A stretch of 31,260 bases of DNA from CAYWBI01 sp964456445 (GCA_964456445.1 CAYWBI010000023.1:1-31260), one strand, 5' to 3'. Shown: positions 8,068 to 17,534, counted from the stretch's first letter. The notes: generated by a model not told the origin, from the sequence alone. Numbers and translations are program-made.

Positions 8068-9000
8068 CTAATTGCGCCTCTTAAACCCCATCCCCAGCAC
8101 TTCATGAACGGTACTGATAATAATAAAAGCATTGGGATCGATAGATTTCACCAAATCCTTTAATATGGGCAGTTCCTTCCTTGTAATGATGGTCATCAAT
8201 AAGTCACGATCAATATTAAGATACAGGCCCCGTCCTTTTAATGCCGTTGCTCCCCGGCTCAATTTTTGTATGATCGCCTCGGATATATCGTCATGTTTTT
8301 CGGAAATGATGAGCGCGGAACGGGCATAATCGAACCCATCCAAAATAATATCCACAATTCGTGAAATAATAAAGGTTATTAAAAATGCATAAAAGGCCAA
8401 TGAGATGGGCGGCCGGTCGGGGGACAAGTTTTTTATGGATATGATTATGGTTGCACTGATAATGATAACCGTGTTCATCAACATGATACTGTTGCCCGGA
8501 CGGAACGCATAGCGTTTTTGCAGGATTGCCGCAATAACGTCCGCACCTCCGGTTGTTCCCTTGTTTTTTAATACGAATGCCATACCCACTCCCAGAAAAA
8601 CCGCGCCAATTATGATAAGAAAAAGAAAATCGTTTTTTGCCAGGTCCAAAACCGTTGAGCTTTTATTCAGTGCAAATTGTTTCAAACCCGGAATATCACC
8701 ATGAAACAAATCAATAGAAAAAGCACTTACCGTAAATCCTGTGACCGTCCGGTACGCAAAGGTTAAACCGAGTTCACGAACACCCCAGATAAAGAGCGGG
8801 ATATTCATCACCCATAAGGCGGCGCCCACGGGTATGGCTTCATTGCTAACATAGTGAAGCGTCATGGCAATTGCCGAAACACCCCCCGGAACAACCCGTG
8901 TATCGACTAAAAAAACTGCAATGGCAAAGCCCATCAACGCCCCGCCGAGTATGATAAGGCTGTATTCCTTTATAAGTTCGGTATTTTTTGATAATTGCAC
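8068..9000 (-). CDS. YitT family membrane protein (DUF161 + DUF2179)
   Basis: A 310-residue membrane protein. About five to six hydrophobic segments in the first 220 residues include the family blocks VDTRVVPGGVSAIAM and KNKGTTGGADVIAAIL; a soluble C-terminal DUF2179 domain follows (SRGATALKGRGLY, then TIITRKELPILK). The molecular role of YitT proteins is unsettled; a transport function is suspected. Start: the frame is open back to an ATG at 9177, but GTG 9000 has a perfect AAAGGAGG four bases upstream, and the extra 59 residues look like untranslated sequence crossing the promoter. I therefore choose GTG. The gene is divergent from the VanZ gene. The terminal domain is complete, so it appears intact. 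Confidence 0.9.
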   Translation of the reverse strand: MQLSKNTELIKEYSLIILGGALMGFAIAVFLVDTRVVPGGVSAIAMTLHYVSNEAIPVGAALWVMNIPLFIWGVRELGLTFAYRTVTGFTVSAFSIDLFHGDIPGLKQFALNKSSTVLDLAKNDFLFLIIIGAVFLGVGMAFVLKNKGTTGGADVIAAILQKRYAFRPGNSIMLMNTVIIISATIIISIKNLSPDRPPISLAFYAFLITFIISRIVDIILDGFDYARSALIISEKHDDISEAIIQKLSRGATALKGRGLYLNIDRDLLMTIITRKELPILKDLVKSIDPNAFIIISTVHEVLGMGFKRRN

Positions 9001-9027
9001 GTAACCTCCTTTGTAATGCAAAGCGCA

Positions 9028-9056
9028 AGTGTAAGAAATTGCTACGGGTTTTGCAA
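9028..9056 (-). promoter_or_regulatory. Candidate sigma-70 promoter for yitT
   Basis: On the minus strand TTGCAA (-35, 9056-9051) is followed after 17 bases by TACACT (-10, 9033-9028). The spacing is ideal, and the implied start lies about 20 bases before the AAAGGAGG site of yitT. This supports the GTG start at 9000 over ATG 9177, which lies upstream of the promoter. Confidence 0.5.
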
Positions 9057-9197
9057 TGGATGATATCGGATAATTGTAAATTCCGATAATCGGATTCCCC
9101 ATTTCCATGGAGGCACCCCTGCTAATGATCAGCGGATTTTGGACAGATCCAGTCAAAACATCAGGCTTGGCATCCATCGGGCGAATATAAGTGTATC

Positions 9198-10439
9198 ATG
9201 CGATTAAATTCTACAAAACATATCCGGGAAGAAGAAGATAACGTGAATCCGTTTTTGCTCAATGGGGCAATGTTCGCTTTTATGCTTTTGATAACCCTGC
9301 TTATTACATTGTCCCCTTTCCGTTACGTTTTACCTGCACATTTTTCCGTACCGACATATTTTAGATGGAAAGAAGCTATCGAGAACATTCTTTTCTTTTT
9401 ACCACTTGGATATACCTTTGTTGCTATGCGCGATGCTTCTCAAAAAAGATGGTTAGTGCCCGTTATTGCGGCCGGACTTTTTATGAGTGGCCTGATCGAG
9501 CTTAACCAGGCGTATATACCGGGAAGGTATCCCAGTGTAGCCGATGTTATGGAAAATACCTTAGGCGCCCTTGCCGGAGGGGCCATACACCGGTTGTTCC
9601 GGCATTCTGCCATGGCCAACCGCTTAGGCTTGGCGCTGGAAATCCCCCTGGCCAATTTATTATTGCTGCTTATTCCGCTTTGCTGGATTGACACGATGGC
9701 CAATGGAAACGAGTTGAACCGTTTATGGTTGCTTTTTCTGCTCCTGACCATAGGCGGCCTTCTTCAACTGCAAATATTTATCTATTATAAACCGTTGCGC
9801 AACCATTTTTCTTTTGGACGATTTTGGATGTTTGGCAGCGGTTGGTATATGCTGGCCGGTCTCCCAGCAAGCCTGATATTCCCCGTAAGAATGTTAAGTT
9901 TATTTGCCGTGTACTGGTTGATCCTTTTTAGTGTTTATTATCTGGCCAGAAAAAGGGCGCCGGGAGGTCAGCGTTTTGAGCACCGGGCTTTGTGGCAGAT
10001 TGCACCTCTGTTTGTGATATATCTTATCCGTTCTGCTTATGGATCATTTGTGCTTCCGGGGGACAGCTTTAAGCTTGTTTATTTGCCGGATTATGTAAAT
10101 GTATCCAATTCGCTCACGGCAATATTTCGCCATTTGGAAATTCTGACCGCTTCAACTCTTATCGGTTATATGGCGGCCCAAATCCTTAATCGTTCAAACT
10201 TGACCCTTTTCCGTCTGAGTATGATCCTAATGATAAACGCCATATTCCTGATTGGTATTCATGGCCTTCATCCCGGTTTCCGGGCATCGGTCACCACAGG
10301 CTTCCTCATATATTTTTGTGGATTGTTCGGCGCATTGATCTATCAATTGCAGCTTCATTATTTCAAATGGATCAAATACCAATTGGGGCGGGATGACAAG
10401 GTTTTTACACTTTCAGGAATTCAACAGCCGGACAATTGA
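9198..10439 (+). CDS. VanZ-domain integral membrane protein
   Basis: A 413-residue polytopic protein. The VanZ signature is in the N-terminal third: ENILFFLPLGYTF (62-74), GLIELNQAYIPGR (97-109) and the conserved SVADVMENTLGALAGG (112-127). Single-domain VanZ proteins are about 150-200 residues; here a C-terminal extension of about 250 residues carries several further hydrophobic segments with no motif I know. VanZ itself lowers teicoplanin sensitivity in enterococci by an unclear route; no van genes are nearby, so resistance should not be assumed. Start ATG 9198 is accepted with a weak ribosome site; a GTG at 9243 preceded by GAAGAAGA is a possible alternative. The gene stands alone. Confidence 0.85.
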   Translation: MRLNSTKHIREEEDNVNPFLLNGAMFAFMLLITLLITLSPFRYVLPAHFSVPTYFRWKEAIENILFFLPLGYTFVAMRDASQKRWLVPVIAAGLFMSGLIELNQAYIPGRYPSVADVMENTLGALAGGAIHRLFRHSAMANRLGLALEIPLANLLLLLIPLCWIDTMANGNELNRLWLLFLLLTIGGLLQLQIFIYYKPLRNHFSFGRFWMFGSGWYMLAGLPASLIFPVRMLSLFAVYWLILFSVYYLARKRAPGGQRFEHRALWQIAPLFVIYLIRSAYGSFVLPGDSFKLVYLPDYVNVSNSLTAIFRHLEILTASTLIGYMAAQILNRSNLTLFRLSMILMINAIFLIGIHGLHPGFRASVTTGFLIYFCGLFGALIYQLQLHYFKWIKYQLGRDDKVFTLSGIQQPDN

Positions 10440-10664
10440 TATTCTGAAATCTTAAAATAATCTTTTTACTTATAAAGAATCACGCTTTTTTTGTCGCCCG
10501 AAGCCATCCTGTGTCTTTTTCGTTATAGAAAATGATTTTTATTAAATACCAGAATTACAGTATATTCAGCGCATTAATTAAAGTAAGGCCGATAAAACAA
10601 AACGTTGAAGCTATAATTGATGCAATATATACAAGATAATATTTTTACCTGCCCCACTAAGCGG

Positions 10665-10676
10665 AAGACCGGTCTT
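10665..10676. promoter_or_regulatory. Perfect 12-bp palindrome upstream of sucA
   Basis: AAGACCGGTCTT is a perfect palindrome 43 bases before the sucA start, flanked by CGG and CCG that extend it with one bulge. It could be an operator or a 5'-UTR hairpin. The rest of the 280-base gap 10440-10719 is AT-rich, and I see no confident promoter in it. Confidence 0.35.
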
Positions 10677-10719
10677 ACCGATTAATAAATGACCCAAATT
10701 TAAGAAGGATTAAAATTAA

Positions 10720-13458
10720 ATGGATAGTTATTCCTATATAAATAACGCCCATCCGGCATATATTGACCAAATGTACCGCCAATATAAGGACGCGCCGGAA
10801 AAAGTAGAAGAGAGTTGGCGTAAGTTTTTTGAAGGATATGATCTTGGACAGAACGGTGTTGCGGAATTAGCGGATGGGGATGCCATCCCGGCAAAGATGG
10901 CATTAAAGGAGCTTGCTGTCTTCCGGCTGATTGATGCCTATCGCTTTCGTGGCCATTTGTTTACCAAAACAAATCCGGTGCGTATGCGACGTCCGTATAG
11001 GCCAACACTCGCCATTGAAAATTTTCATTTGTCCGAAAAGGATTTGGATACGGTGTTTCATGCCGGTACAGAAGTAGGGATCGGACCGGCATCATTGCGC
11101 GATATCCATAATTTTCTTGAAGAAACCTATTGTTCGTCCATAGGGGCTGAGTATATGTTTATCCGCGTACCGGAAAAGCACGAATGGTTAAAAAAACGCA
11201 TCGAAGAAAACCGCAACCGCCCGAATTGTTCGCATGACGAAAAACGACGTATTCTAAGTAAGCTTAATGAAGCGGTTGTGTTTGAAAAATTCCTGCATAC
11301 CAAGTATGTCGGTCAAAAACGTTTTTCGCTTCAGGGCGGTGAAACGCTTATCCCCGCGTTGGATACGGTTGTGGAATATGGCAGTGAATTGGGATTGGAA
11401 GAAATCGTTATTGGCACTGCCCATCGGGGACGATTAAATATTTTGGCGAACATTCTGCATAAACGCTATGAGGATATTTTTAGCGAATTTGAAGGGGAAG
11501 AGTATGCGGACGCGGTTTTTTCCGGAGATGTAAAATATCATCTGGGTTATAACAGTGTGCTGAAAACCCAGCTTGGTAAACGTTTTACTATTTCCGTTGC
11601 CCCAAATCCATCTCATTTGGAAGCCGCCGGGCCCGTGGCCACCGGGATGGTAAAATCCAAGTTGGATCAAATGTACCGGGGTGATGAAAATAAAATTGCT
11701 CCCATTATTATCCACGGCGATGCTGCCATCGCTGCTCAGGGGGTGGTTTATGAAATGATACAGATGTCCCTGTTGAAGGGTTTTCGTACCGGGGGCAGCA
11801 TACATATTGTGATAAATAACCAAATCGGTTTTACCACCAACTATCTTCAGGCACGTTCCAGCACCTATTGTACGGATGTGGCCAAAGTAACCTTGTCGCC
11901 GGTTTTTCATGTAAATGCCGATGACGCCGAAGCGGTTGTAAGAACAATGAAGTTGGCGCTTGAATATCGGCAAAAATTTCATACCGATGTTTTTATCGAT
12001 ATGCTGGGATATCGGCGTTATGGGCATAACGAAGGCGATGAGCCCCGTTTTACACAACCAAAATTATATAAAACAATAGCAAACCATCCGGACCCGCGTG
12101 AGATCTATAATAAAAAACTATTGGAAGCGGGCAGTATGGAAAAAACCATTGCACGGGAAATGGAAAAAGAATTTAAAAGCCAGTTGCAGGATAAACTGGA
12201 TATGGTCCGTTCGGATAAGGTGGAATATCATATGTATGCCGATGATGATCATGTGGAACCGTGTGATCTGAAACGCCGGGAAGACGGACATTCGTTTTGG
12301 CCCATCCCGGACACGACAATGGCCAAAGGGACTTTGCTGGATATTGGCAAGCGGATTTTTGCCTTACCTGAAAATTTTAATCTTTTTAATAAAATCAGAA
12401 AACTTTATTCGGACCGGATGGAACGTTTGTTGGACGGACGAGCGCTGGATTGGGCCTGTGCCGAGTTTTTAGCTTATGCCTCAATCGTATATGAAAAAAC
12501 GCCGATACGCTTGAGCGGACAGGATTCCGAACGGGGCACCTTCTCACATAGACATGCCGTTATTCGCGATGAAAAAACAGAAGAACTTTATCTCCCCTTA
12601 AACCATGTGGACAAGGAACAGGCAAGTTGCAAAATATTTAACAGCTTATTGTCCGAGTATGGCGAGATGTCTTTTGAATATGGTTATGCCTGCGCCATGC
12701 CAAACGGGCTTACCATTTGGGAAGCACAATTTGGCGATTTTTATAACGGGGCCCAAATACTGGTCGATCAGTTCCTTTCGTCAGGCGAAGCCAAATGGCA
12801 GAGGACAAATGGATTGGTGCTCTTTCTTCCACACGGATATGAGGGCATGGGGCCGGAACATTCCAATGCGCGTATCGAACGTTTTTTACAATTATCCGCA
12901 CAAAACAATTGGCGGGTAACCGTGCCGAGCACACCGGCAAGTTTTTACCATTTGATGCGTTCTCAGGTAAAGTATCCATTCCGGGCGCCTTTGATTGTCT
13001 TTACACCCAAAAGTCTTTTGCGCCATCCACGTTGTATAAGTACACTGGATGAACTTGCGTCTGGTAAGTTTGAACCGGTGATTCGTGATAGCAAAACTGT
13101 ACCGGGTAAAGTAAAGCGCTTGCTGTTCTGTACGGGTAAGGTGTATTATGACCTGGATGATTACCGTGATCTGAAAACAAGGGATGATGTTGCCATCATC
13201 CGTGTTGAACAATTATATCCCTATCCGGCGGAAGAAATCGCTCAACAGCTTAAGGCTTATAAAAACGCCGTTGAATATTACTGGGTACAGGAAGAGCCCG
13301 AGAATTATGGCGCCTGGCCATTTTACCGTAACTGGTTTGGTCAGCCGATAACCGGTATTGCCCGTCAAGAAAATTCGGCGCCGGCAACCGGCTTCCACAA
13401 GCAACATGTATTGGAACAAAAAGAAATTGTAGAAAAAGCATTCGCAAAACGAATTTAA
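10720..13458 (+). CDS. sucA: 2-oxoglutarate dehydrogenase E1 component
   Basis: Thiamine diphosphate-dependent decarboxylase of 912 residues that decarboxylates 2-oxoglutarate and passes the succinyl group to the E2 lipoyl arm in the TCA cycle. The N-terminal E2-binding helix is at about 10-40 (HPAYIDQMYRQY...SWRKFFEG). ThDP-domain motifs are GTAHRGRLN (232-240), GDAAIAAQG (333-341) and NNQIGFTT (366-373), then YRRYGHNEGDEP and RFTQP. The transketolase-like C-terminal half carries SGQDSERGTFSHRHA and HGYEGMGPEHSNARIERF. Length is close to the usual 930. It starts at ATG 10720 with AAGGA about 10 bases upstream, and odhB follows after 27 bases. The E3 gene is not in this window. Confidence 0.97.
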   Translation: MDSYSYINNAHPAYIDQMYRQYKDAPEKVEESWRKFFEGYDLGQNGVAELADGDAIPAKMALKELAVFRLIDAYRFRGHLFTKTNPVRMRRPYRPTLAIENFHLSEKDLDTVFHAGTEVGIGPASLRDIHNFLEETYCSSIGAEYMFIRVPEKHEWLKKRIEENRNRPNCSHDEKRRILSKLNEAVVFEKFLHTKYVGQKRFSLQGGETLIPALDTVVEYGSELGLEEIVIGTAHRGRLNILANILHKRYEDIFSEFEGEEYADAVFSGDVKYHLGYNSVLKTQLGKRFTISVAPNPSHLEAAGPVATGMVKSKLDQMYRGDENKIAPIIIHGDAAIAAQGVVYEMIQMSLLKGFRTGGSIHIVINNQIGFTTNYLQARSSTYCTDVAKVTLSPVFHVNADDAEAVVRTMKLALEYRQKFHTDVFIDMLGYRRYGHNEGDEPRFTQPKLYKTIANHPDPREIYNKKLLEAGSMEKTIAREMEKEFKSQLQDKLDMVRSDKVEYHMYADDDHVEPCDLKRREDGHSFWPIPDTTMAKGTLLDIGKRIFALPENFNLFNKIRKLYSDRMERLLDGRALDWACAEFLAYASIVYEKTPIRLSGQDSERGTFSHRHAVIRDEKTEELYLPLNHVDKEQASCKIFNSLLSEYGEMSFEYGYACAMPNGLTIWEAQFGDFYNGAQILVDQFLSSGEAKWQRTNGLVLFLPHGYEGMGPEHSNARIERFLQLSAQNNWRVTVPSTPASFYHLMRSQVKYPFRAPLIVFTPKSLLRHPRCISTLDELASGKFEPVIRDSKTVPGKVKRLLFCTGKVYYDLDDYRDLKTRDDVAIIRVEQLYPYPAEEIAQQLKAYKNAVEYYWVQEEPENYGAWPFYRNWFGQPITGIARQENSAPATGFHKQHVLEQKEIVEKAFAKRI

Positions 13459-13485
13459 TTTGTGTGAAAAGAAGGGAAACCGCGC

Positions 13486-14703
13486 ATGAAAGTTGATGTA
13501 ATTGTCCCGGCTATCGGGGAATCCATCACCGAGGCCACTATGGGCGCCTGGTTGGTGGAAAACGGCGCTTTTGTTGAAGAAGATGATGTTATCTGTGAAG
13601 TTGAATCGGAGAAGGCCACCGTTGAGGTAACTGCCGAAAAAAGTGGAACCTTGTCCCACAAGGCCAACGAGGGGGATACACTGCAAATTGGCGCAACCAT
13701 CGGATTTATTGATACGGAAGCCCAGGGTGGAAAAAGCAAAAGCGATGAGGCTTCAAAAACAGATGAGAAAAGCCAGGCGCAAGACGCACCGGCTGAAGAA
13801 AAAGTAGCAGAGACAAAAAAAGTGACCCCCGTTGCCGCAAATATTTTAGTTGATGCCGGGATATCTTCAAAAGAAATATCCGGCAGTGGCGCAGGGGGCA
13901 GGGTGATGAAGGACGATGCGCTAAAGGCAATCTCCGCTAAAAAGAAGCCCGCGGTTAAACCGGCGCCGGCAAAAACGGGCACGATCGCAGCGGAGCCATT
14001 TAACCGGGACGAGCGGAGGGTAAGGATGAGCACCTTGCGCAAAACCATTGCCCGGCGATTATTGGTATCAAAACATGGCACGGCTATGTTGACCACTTTT
14101 AATGAAATTGATCTGTCACGAGTGAAACAAATTCGCTCAGGCTATAAGGATATGTTTAAGGAAAAGCATGAAATCGGTCTGGGATTTATGTCTTTTTTTA
14201 CAAAGGCCTGCACAATTGCACTTGCAGAGGTACCGGGCGTCAATGCCATGATCGACGGCAATGAACTGATCTATCATGATTTTGCCGACATAGGCATCGC
14301 CGTTTCTACGGAAAAAGGTCTGGTAGTCCCCATTGTCCGCAATGCGGAATCCTTAAGCCTGGCCGATATCGAGAAGGAAGTGTTGCGTTTGGCCCTACGG
14401 GCACGGGATGGCAAACTAAGTATTGACGAGATGAGCGGCGGGACTTTTTCCATCACAAATGGCGGTGTATTTGGCTCTATGATGTCCACACCCATTATTA
14501 ACAGTCCGCAATCGGCTATCCTTGGCATGCATGCCATCAACGACCGTCCCGTGGTGATTAATGGCGAGGTGACTATCCGCCCAATGATGTATGTGGCCCT
14601 GTCTTATGATCATCGTGTAATCGATGGTAAGGAATCTGTGACCTTTTTAAAACGGGTCAAGGAATTGCTGGAGGATCCGGTACGCATGTTACTGGATGTA
14701 TAG
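13486..14703 (+). CDS. sucB: Dihydrolipoyllysine succinyltransferase (E2 of 2-oxoglutarate dehydrogenase)
   Basis: A 405-residue E2 core protein with three parts. The lipoyl domain (1-78) has lipoyl-lysine Lys43 in VESEKATVEV, with Glu where Asp is usual before the Lys. A charged, flexible linker rich in Lys, Glu and Ala (79-112) leads to the E3-binding domain (113-148: VAANILVDAGI...GSGAGGRVMKDD), then another Pro/Ala/Lys linker (149-168). The acyltransferase domain (175-405) has the catalytic block DHRVIDGKE, with His376 and Asp380. GAAGGG precedes the start. Co-transcription with sucA and the single lipoyl domain fix it as the succinyl- rather than acetyl-transferase, though the latter cannot be fully excluded on sequence alone. 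Confidence 0.95.
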   Translation: MKVDVIVPAIGESITEATMGAWLVENGAFVEEDDVICEVESEKATVEVTAEKSGTLSHKANEGDTLQIGATIGFIDTEAQGGKSKSDEASKTDEKSQAQDAPAEEKVAETKKVTPVAANILVDAGISSKEISGSGAGGRVMKDDALKAISAKKKPAVKPAPAKTGTIAAEPFNRDERRVRMSTLRKTIARRLLVSKHGTAMLTTFNEIDLSRVKQIRSGYKDMFKEKHEIGLGFMSFFTKACTIALAEVPGVNAMIDGNELIYHDFADIGIAVSTEKGLVVPIVRNAESLSLADIEKEVLRLALRARDGKLSIDEMSGGTFSITNGGVFGSMMSTPIINSPQSAILGMHAINDRPVVINGEVTIRPMMYVALSYDHRVIDGKESVTFLKRVKELLEDPVRMLLDV

Positions 14704-14730
14704 GCGGTAGTTTAAGCAACAAAAAGATAT

Positions 14731-14760
14731 GAGCGTTGAATTTTCAACGCTCATTTTTAT
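14731..14760 (+). terminator. Intrinsic terminator after sucAB
   Basis: A perfect 10-bp stem, GAGCGTTGAA (14731-14740) pairing with TTCAACGCTC (14743-14752) across a two-base TT spacer (about four unpaired bases in practice), is followed by ATTTTTAT. It starts 28 bases after the odhB stop. Confidence 0.9.
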
Positions 14761-15142
14761 TAATCAGCCCGCAAGGATTAAAAAGTAACTTCTCAAAATT
14801 CATCGGATTACATAATCCCTTTCTTAGTATCAGGTATTTCACTCTATTGCGCTGGAAATTTTTACATTATGTTGTGTAAATGTTTTCCTCGCTTGTACCC
14901 CAGCAATCAGCAAAAAGGGACCGGCCGATTTAAAAAATTACAGTCGTGTGTATGCCGCCCATGTTGTTCTTAAAAAAAGAAATTTCTCTGTGTTGCTCTG
15001 TGACTTCTTCTGGTACTCTATGTTAGTGTTTTCCTCCACTATTTACCTTTTGGTTTTTTTGGAAATTAACCATTTTTTATCGATACTAAAATTTAGCATC
15101 GATTGAAGCCATCGTTATATTTATCGGGAAGAAAACAAAATT
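14761..15142. other. Intergenic stretch, no gene seen
   Basis: AT-rich region of 382 bases. Both strands are broken by stops, and no RNA gene fold was recognised. At about 14990-15003 there is a short CTCTGTG direct repeat (CTCTGTGTTGCTCTGTGAC), which resembles scraps seen between genes in many genomes. The last 40 bases before 15143 hold the GGGAAGA ribosome site of the next gene. Confidence 0.6.
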
Positions 15143-16918
15143 ATGACGCATTCCGCCAAGCAGGTAAACTTCAATTACATCAAGGCGCTGGCCCTTTCTT
15201 CACAACTTGTAAAGAAAGAGTTTTTAATGCGTGGTTATGATGTGGATGCACAGCAGGCGCTGAAAGAAAACCTTGCCCAATCTGCTTTGGCAGATAGCAG
15301 GGTCATCAGGCTCATCCAGTCCTCGGCCTACGATGAAGCAGTTTATAAGCCTCTGTTATTATCCGCTCTCCGCGAAGTAAAAAAGGAGTTGTTCGCCGAT
15401 GTGGACAAACGCCGTTTTGTTTCTATCGATAATAGCACAGCTTTGTTTGATCAACTCATCACATCAACAGAAGATAAAGAGAATGATGATCAACAGACAG
15501 CAAAGCAGGCTGATATCCTGGCAATCTTGCATGATCATCTTGCCGATGATTCGATGGCCTATCTTAAAAAGTATATTTTGCATCGGGAACACGAGGGGCT
15601 GCGTCTGACACGCTGGATATTTGCACGTGCCCCGGGTGGGCTATCGTTGTCGGATATTCAAAAAATTGTTGAAAATATTAAAAATATACAAATATTGTTT
15701 CCACAGGGTAATTTGCATTTTACTTCCCTGAGCCATCCGGATGTCCGGCTAAAAAATTCAGAAGTCATTCATTGCTATAAAAATATCCTGGCAGGAATCG
15801 AACGTTCTTTTCCAGCAAATTTTTTTCGTTTTGATGCAAAAAGACGGGCAGGGGAAATTATCCGTTATTTATTGGATACATATTTAAAAAGAGGTCCAGA
15901 GAATATATTGGCCCAGGAAGATAGCTCCTTTTTTATCCGCTATAAAATTCAGGGCATTTATCGCCTTTTTAATTATTCAATGAACCGGGTGTTGTATAAT
16001 GCCTATCCTAAAAGTATTATGCCCTGGATGCAAAGCAGGATTGAAAATAATTATTGGCGGATGGAGGATCATCGGATAAACGCAATACGCTGGCTGGTAG
16101 AAGACAAACTGGCGCTGGAAATTTCGGATATAAAAAAGCACATGCCCGGACGTAAGGATTTTGCGGAGAATGGTTTGTCATATATGTTCATCACTTTTTA
16201 TAACTCCGTATCCAAAGCGCTTCGGGCAGCTTACCCGCAAATGGAACCGTGGCAACTGGGCAATGTGCCCATCACCTATTGGACAGATGAAAATGCAGCG
16301 CGGGCCATTCGTACCATGTTGCAGCAAAAAAACTGGCAACCCGAAGACTTGCCTGTGCTTTATAAAAATGGAGAGCTAAACCGTTCGGTTTTTGGTAAGG
16401 CCGGGTTGGCAACCGTTTTTCAAACGAAATATTCCCGCAATATTTATAAGGCGATATCCGCTGCCTATCCGGGGCAGTTCGAACCCTGGGAATTGGGCAA
16501 GGTGCCGCTGTCCTTTTGGTCGGACCGAAGGAATATTTATCGTGCAGCCCGCTGGCTTGTCGCAAAAGAAGGCATTGAATTGGCGTCGATTAATTCAATT
16601 CTAAAATCCGATCAGTTTAATTTTGATAGTTTGAAAAAATATCCGGTCGGCCCGGCGCTAAAGCGTTACGCCGGGAAATCACTGATAAAACTTTTTTTAC
16701 CTTTGCTTAATAGGGAGCAGATGAAACAAAGTGAAGAACAAAGGATTCAAAAGAAAATCCGCAGACTTATCCGCAAGGAGACCACGCCACATCCTCTGGT
16801 GTCATTTTTACTTTATGGTTTCTACCGACATATAGTGGCACAGGTTTCATCTGAATATTTGTTTCGGATTAATTCGCTTAAAAAACGCCGTCAGCGCTAT
16901 CGGGGACGGGCAAATTAG
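15143..16918 (+). CDS. Protein of unknown function with about 76-residue AYP..PW repeats
   Basis: A 591-residue, basic, soluble-looking protein with no signal peptide or membrane segment. Its middle is made of tandem units whose anchor AYP-x4/5-PW occurs at 287-295, 363-370 and 441-449 (spacing 76 and 78). A weaker unit at about 210-286 carries SFP in place of AYP. Each full unit reads: AYP...PW, about six residues, (V)P..(Y/F)W, then AIRWLV or a variant, an acidic turn, F...GL..(M/V)F...Y, and S...(K)AL just before the next AYP. The last unit breaks off near 500, and a Lys/Arg-rich tail follows (538-591). The pattern recalls small helical repeat modules in Firmicutes proteins of unknown function, but I cannot name the family. 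It precedes a Nudix gene by 25 bases. Confidence 0.8.
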   Translation: MTHSAKQVNFNYIKALALSSQLVKKEFLMRGYDVDAQQALKENLAQSALADSRVIRLIQSSAYDEAVYKPLLLSALREVKKELFADVDKRRFVSIDNSTALFDQLITSTEDKENDDQQTAKQADILAILHDHLADDSMAYLKKYILHREHEGLRLTRWIFARAPGGLSLSDIQKIVENIKNIQILFPQGNLHFTSLSHPDVRLKNSEVIHCYKNILAGIERSFPANFFRFDAKRRAGEIIRYLLDTYLKRGPENILAQEDSSFFIRYKIQGIYRLFNYSMNRVLYNAYPKSIMPWMQSRIENNYWRMEDHRINAIRWLVEDKLALEISDIKKHMPGRKDFAENGLSYMFITFYNSVSKALRAAYPQMEPWQLGNVPITYWTDENAARAIRTMLQQKNWQPEDLPVLYKNGELNRSVFGKAGLATVFQTKYSRNIYKAISAAYPGQFEPWELGKVPLSFWSDRRNIYRAARWLVAKEGIELASINSILKSDQFNFDSLKKYPVGPALKRYAGKSLIKLFLPLLNREQMKQSEEQRIQKKIRRLIRKETTPHPLVSFLLYGFYRHIVAQVSSEYLFRINSLKKRRQRYRGRAN

Positions 16919-16943
16919 CTCAATCAAATCAAACGGAAAAAAA

Positions 16944-17357
16944 ATGATGGCTATAGTTCCGGTTGTCGCTGTTGGTGCGGTCATTATTGATGATCATAAA
17001 GTATTATTGGTCAAACGGGCCCATGCACCAGCGCGGGGCCAATGGGCGATACCCGGCGGCAGGGTTGAGCCGGGTGAAACATTACACCAGGCATTGAAAA
17101 GGGAAATCCGTGAAGAAACCGGTTTGGATATAGATATCGGCCCCCTTGCCCATGTCTTTGATTTGATCGAGCGCTCATCTGCCGGTTTGGTGACGCGGCA
17201 TTATGTGATAATCGATTATGAGGCAACCATCGTTGGCGGAAAGCCACAGCCCGGGGACGATGCGTTGAAGATTCATTGGTTTGCTGCAAAAGATTTGCCT
17301 CATTCTAACATAAGCCCTGCCACAATTGATTTGCTTAAAAATAAATATGCTTTTTGA
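16944..17357 (+). CDS. Nudix hydrolase (ADP-ribose pyrophosphatase-like)
   Basis: A 137-residue pyrophosphohydrolase. The complete Nudix box spans residues 39-61: G39, then E45, then REIREETGL (53-61), with the metal-binding Glu pair 57-58. The preceding strand VLLVKRAHAPARGQWAIPGG is typical of the ADP-ribose/NADH-type or general housecleaning subgroup. The specificity residues cannot be assigned confidently. The start could be ATG 16944 or 16947; the ribosome site CGGAAAAAA is weak. The 25-base gap after the AYP-repeat gene suggests co-transcription, so the two products may be functionally linked. A 177-base gap separates it from the ROK kinase gene. Confidence 0.93.
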   Translation: MMAIVPVVAVGAVIIDDHKVLLVKRAHAPARGQWAIPGGRVEPGETLHQALKREIREETGLDIDIGPLAHVFDLIERSSAGLVTRHYVIIDYEATIVGGKPQPGDDALKIHWFAAKDLPHSNISPATIDLLKNKYAF

Positions 17358-17534
17358 TGCCCATTTCCAACGGGTCATTTTCATTAAATAGTAAAAAATC
17401 CTATATTAAATCTTGTCAGTAAACTGTTTAAACCTTTAAAACAGTGTGGAAGTTTTCTGTTATCCGCATTGATTTGTTGAAGCACAAAAATGAGAACACA
17501 AATATTTTAACCCAAACCAGCCGATAAGAGGCCT

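Noticed and set aside
9001..9177. N-terminal extension of yitT to ATG 9177
   Set aside because: GTG 9000 has AAAGGAGG and a well-spaced promoter lies inside the would-be extension.
9198..10439. Vancomycin/teicoplanin resistance gene
   Set aside because: Only the VanZ domain is shared; there are no vanA/H/X partners and the domain is common in non-resistant bacteria.
11434..12057. 207-codon minus-strand ORF within sucA
   Set aside because: Antisense shadow of a clear SucA reading frame; no recognisable motif.
13455..14096. 213-codon minus-strand ORF over odhB
   Set aside because: Antisense shadow; low-complexity Ser/Ala/Pro reflects the E2 linker read backwards.
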